Positions 35,177-35,331 of a stretch of DNA of 35,331 nt are shown in pieces. Both the position numbers and the translations under genes were made by a program. Within the stretch, counting starts at the first letter, position 1; the number at the start of each line of letters is the position of its first letter. Source of the DNA: Methanothrix sp. GTDB taxonomy: Archaea > Halobacteriota > Methanosarcinia > Methanotrichales > Methanotrichaceae. Location: contig RPOO01000002.1 in assembly GCA_003857025.1 (NCBI GenBank), positions 1-35,331 of the forward strand, in the 5' to 3' direction. Under the pieces are notes generated by a model that was given only the letters and a program-made list of their open reading frames with translations, did no database searches and had not been told where the DNA came from.

Positions 35177-35331
35177 CTGTAGCCCTGAAAGGACTACCTT
35201 GATATTTGGTAGCCCTTCCGAGCCTCCAGGCCGGTCTACATAGCGGCCCAATAAAGCAATATTCTTAGCACCATTGAAATCAGCATCACCAGACCAGGAG
35301 CACGAAGGACACTTGAAACTCTTTCCGTTCC
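35159..35331 (-). mobile_element. tnpB: IS200/IS605-type RNA-guided endonuclease TnpB, C-terminal end, truncated by window edge
   Basis: Minus-strand translation ...KSFKCPSCSWSGDADFNGAKNIALLGRYVDRPGGSEGLPNIKVVLSGLQKAHGL*; CPSCSWSGDADFNGAKNI is the second half of the TnpB zinc ribbon plus terminal Asp/Asn motif. Confidence 0.85.

Noticed and set aside
1-35331. CRISPR array, integrated provirus or rRNA genes
   Set aside because: No regularly spaced identical repeats with unique spacers, no phage structural or integrase genes, and no rRNA sequence recognised.

Overview
The window is about 35.3 kb of a methanogenic archaeon. By gene content I would guess a Methanothrix/Methanosaeta-like member of the Methanosarcinales, but that assignment is inference only. 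Left flank: a truncated alpha-glucan phosphorylase, an APC permease, a probable methanogenesis-marker-6 protein, a CHAT-NTPase-TPR protein, a CDF transporter and a YjbQ-family protein. Centre (about 8.4-24.5 kb): a signalling island on the minus strand with a stand-alone receiver, a 1914-aa MEDS/PAS/GAF hybrid histidine kinase, a 988-aa PAS hybrid kinase, a CheB-CheR-coiled-coil-PAS fusion translationally coupled to it, and a winged-helix protein fused to a degenerate kinase core plus two receivers. Right flank: a Tfx-type regulator next to a tupABC-like tungstate transporter, an NAD-dependent epimerase, an inactive-looking tandem rhodanese, ADH synthase (aroA'), a secreted/membrane-anchored protein, a 5'-deoxyadenosine/SAH-type deaminase, an intron-containing tRNA-Ser(TGA) with a clear bulge-helix-bulge, and the 3' end of an IS200/IS605-type tnpB. 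The main discovery-level observation is that four proteins keep a recognisable enzymatic or phosphorelay fold but have lost a catalytic residue: the receiver has D to N, the DNA-binding 'kinase' has H to Y with broken N/G1/G2 boxes, the CHAT domain has lost its GHG histidine, and both rhodanese domains lack the active-site Cys. Three intergenic regions contain candidate structured elements or operator-like repeat arrays.
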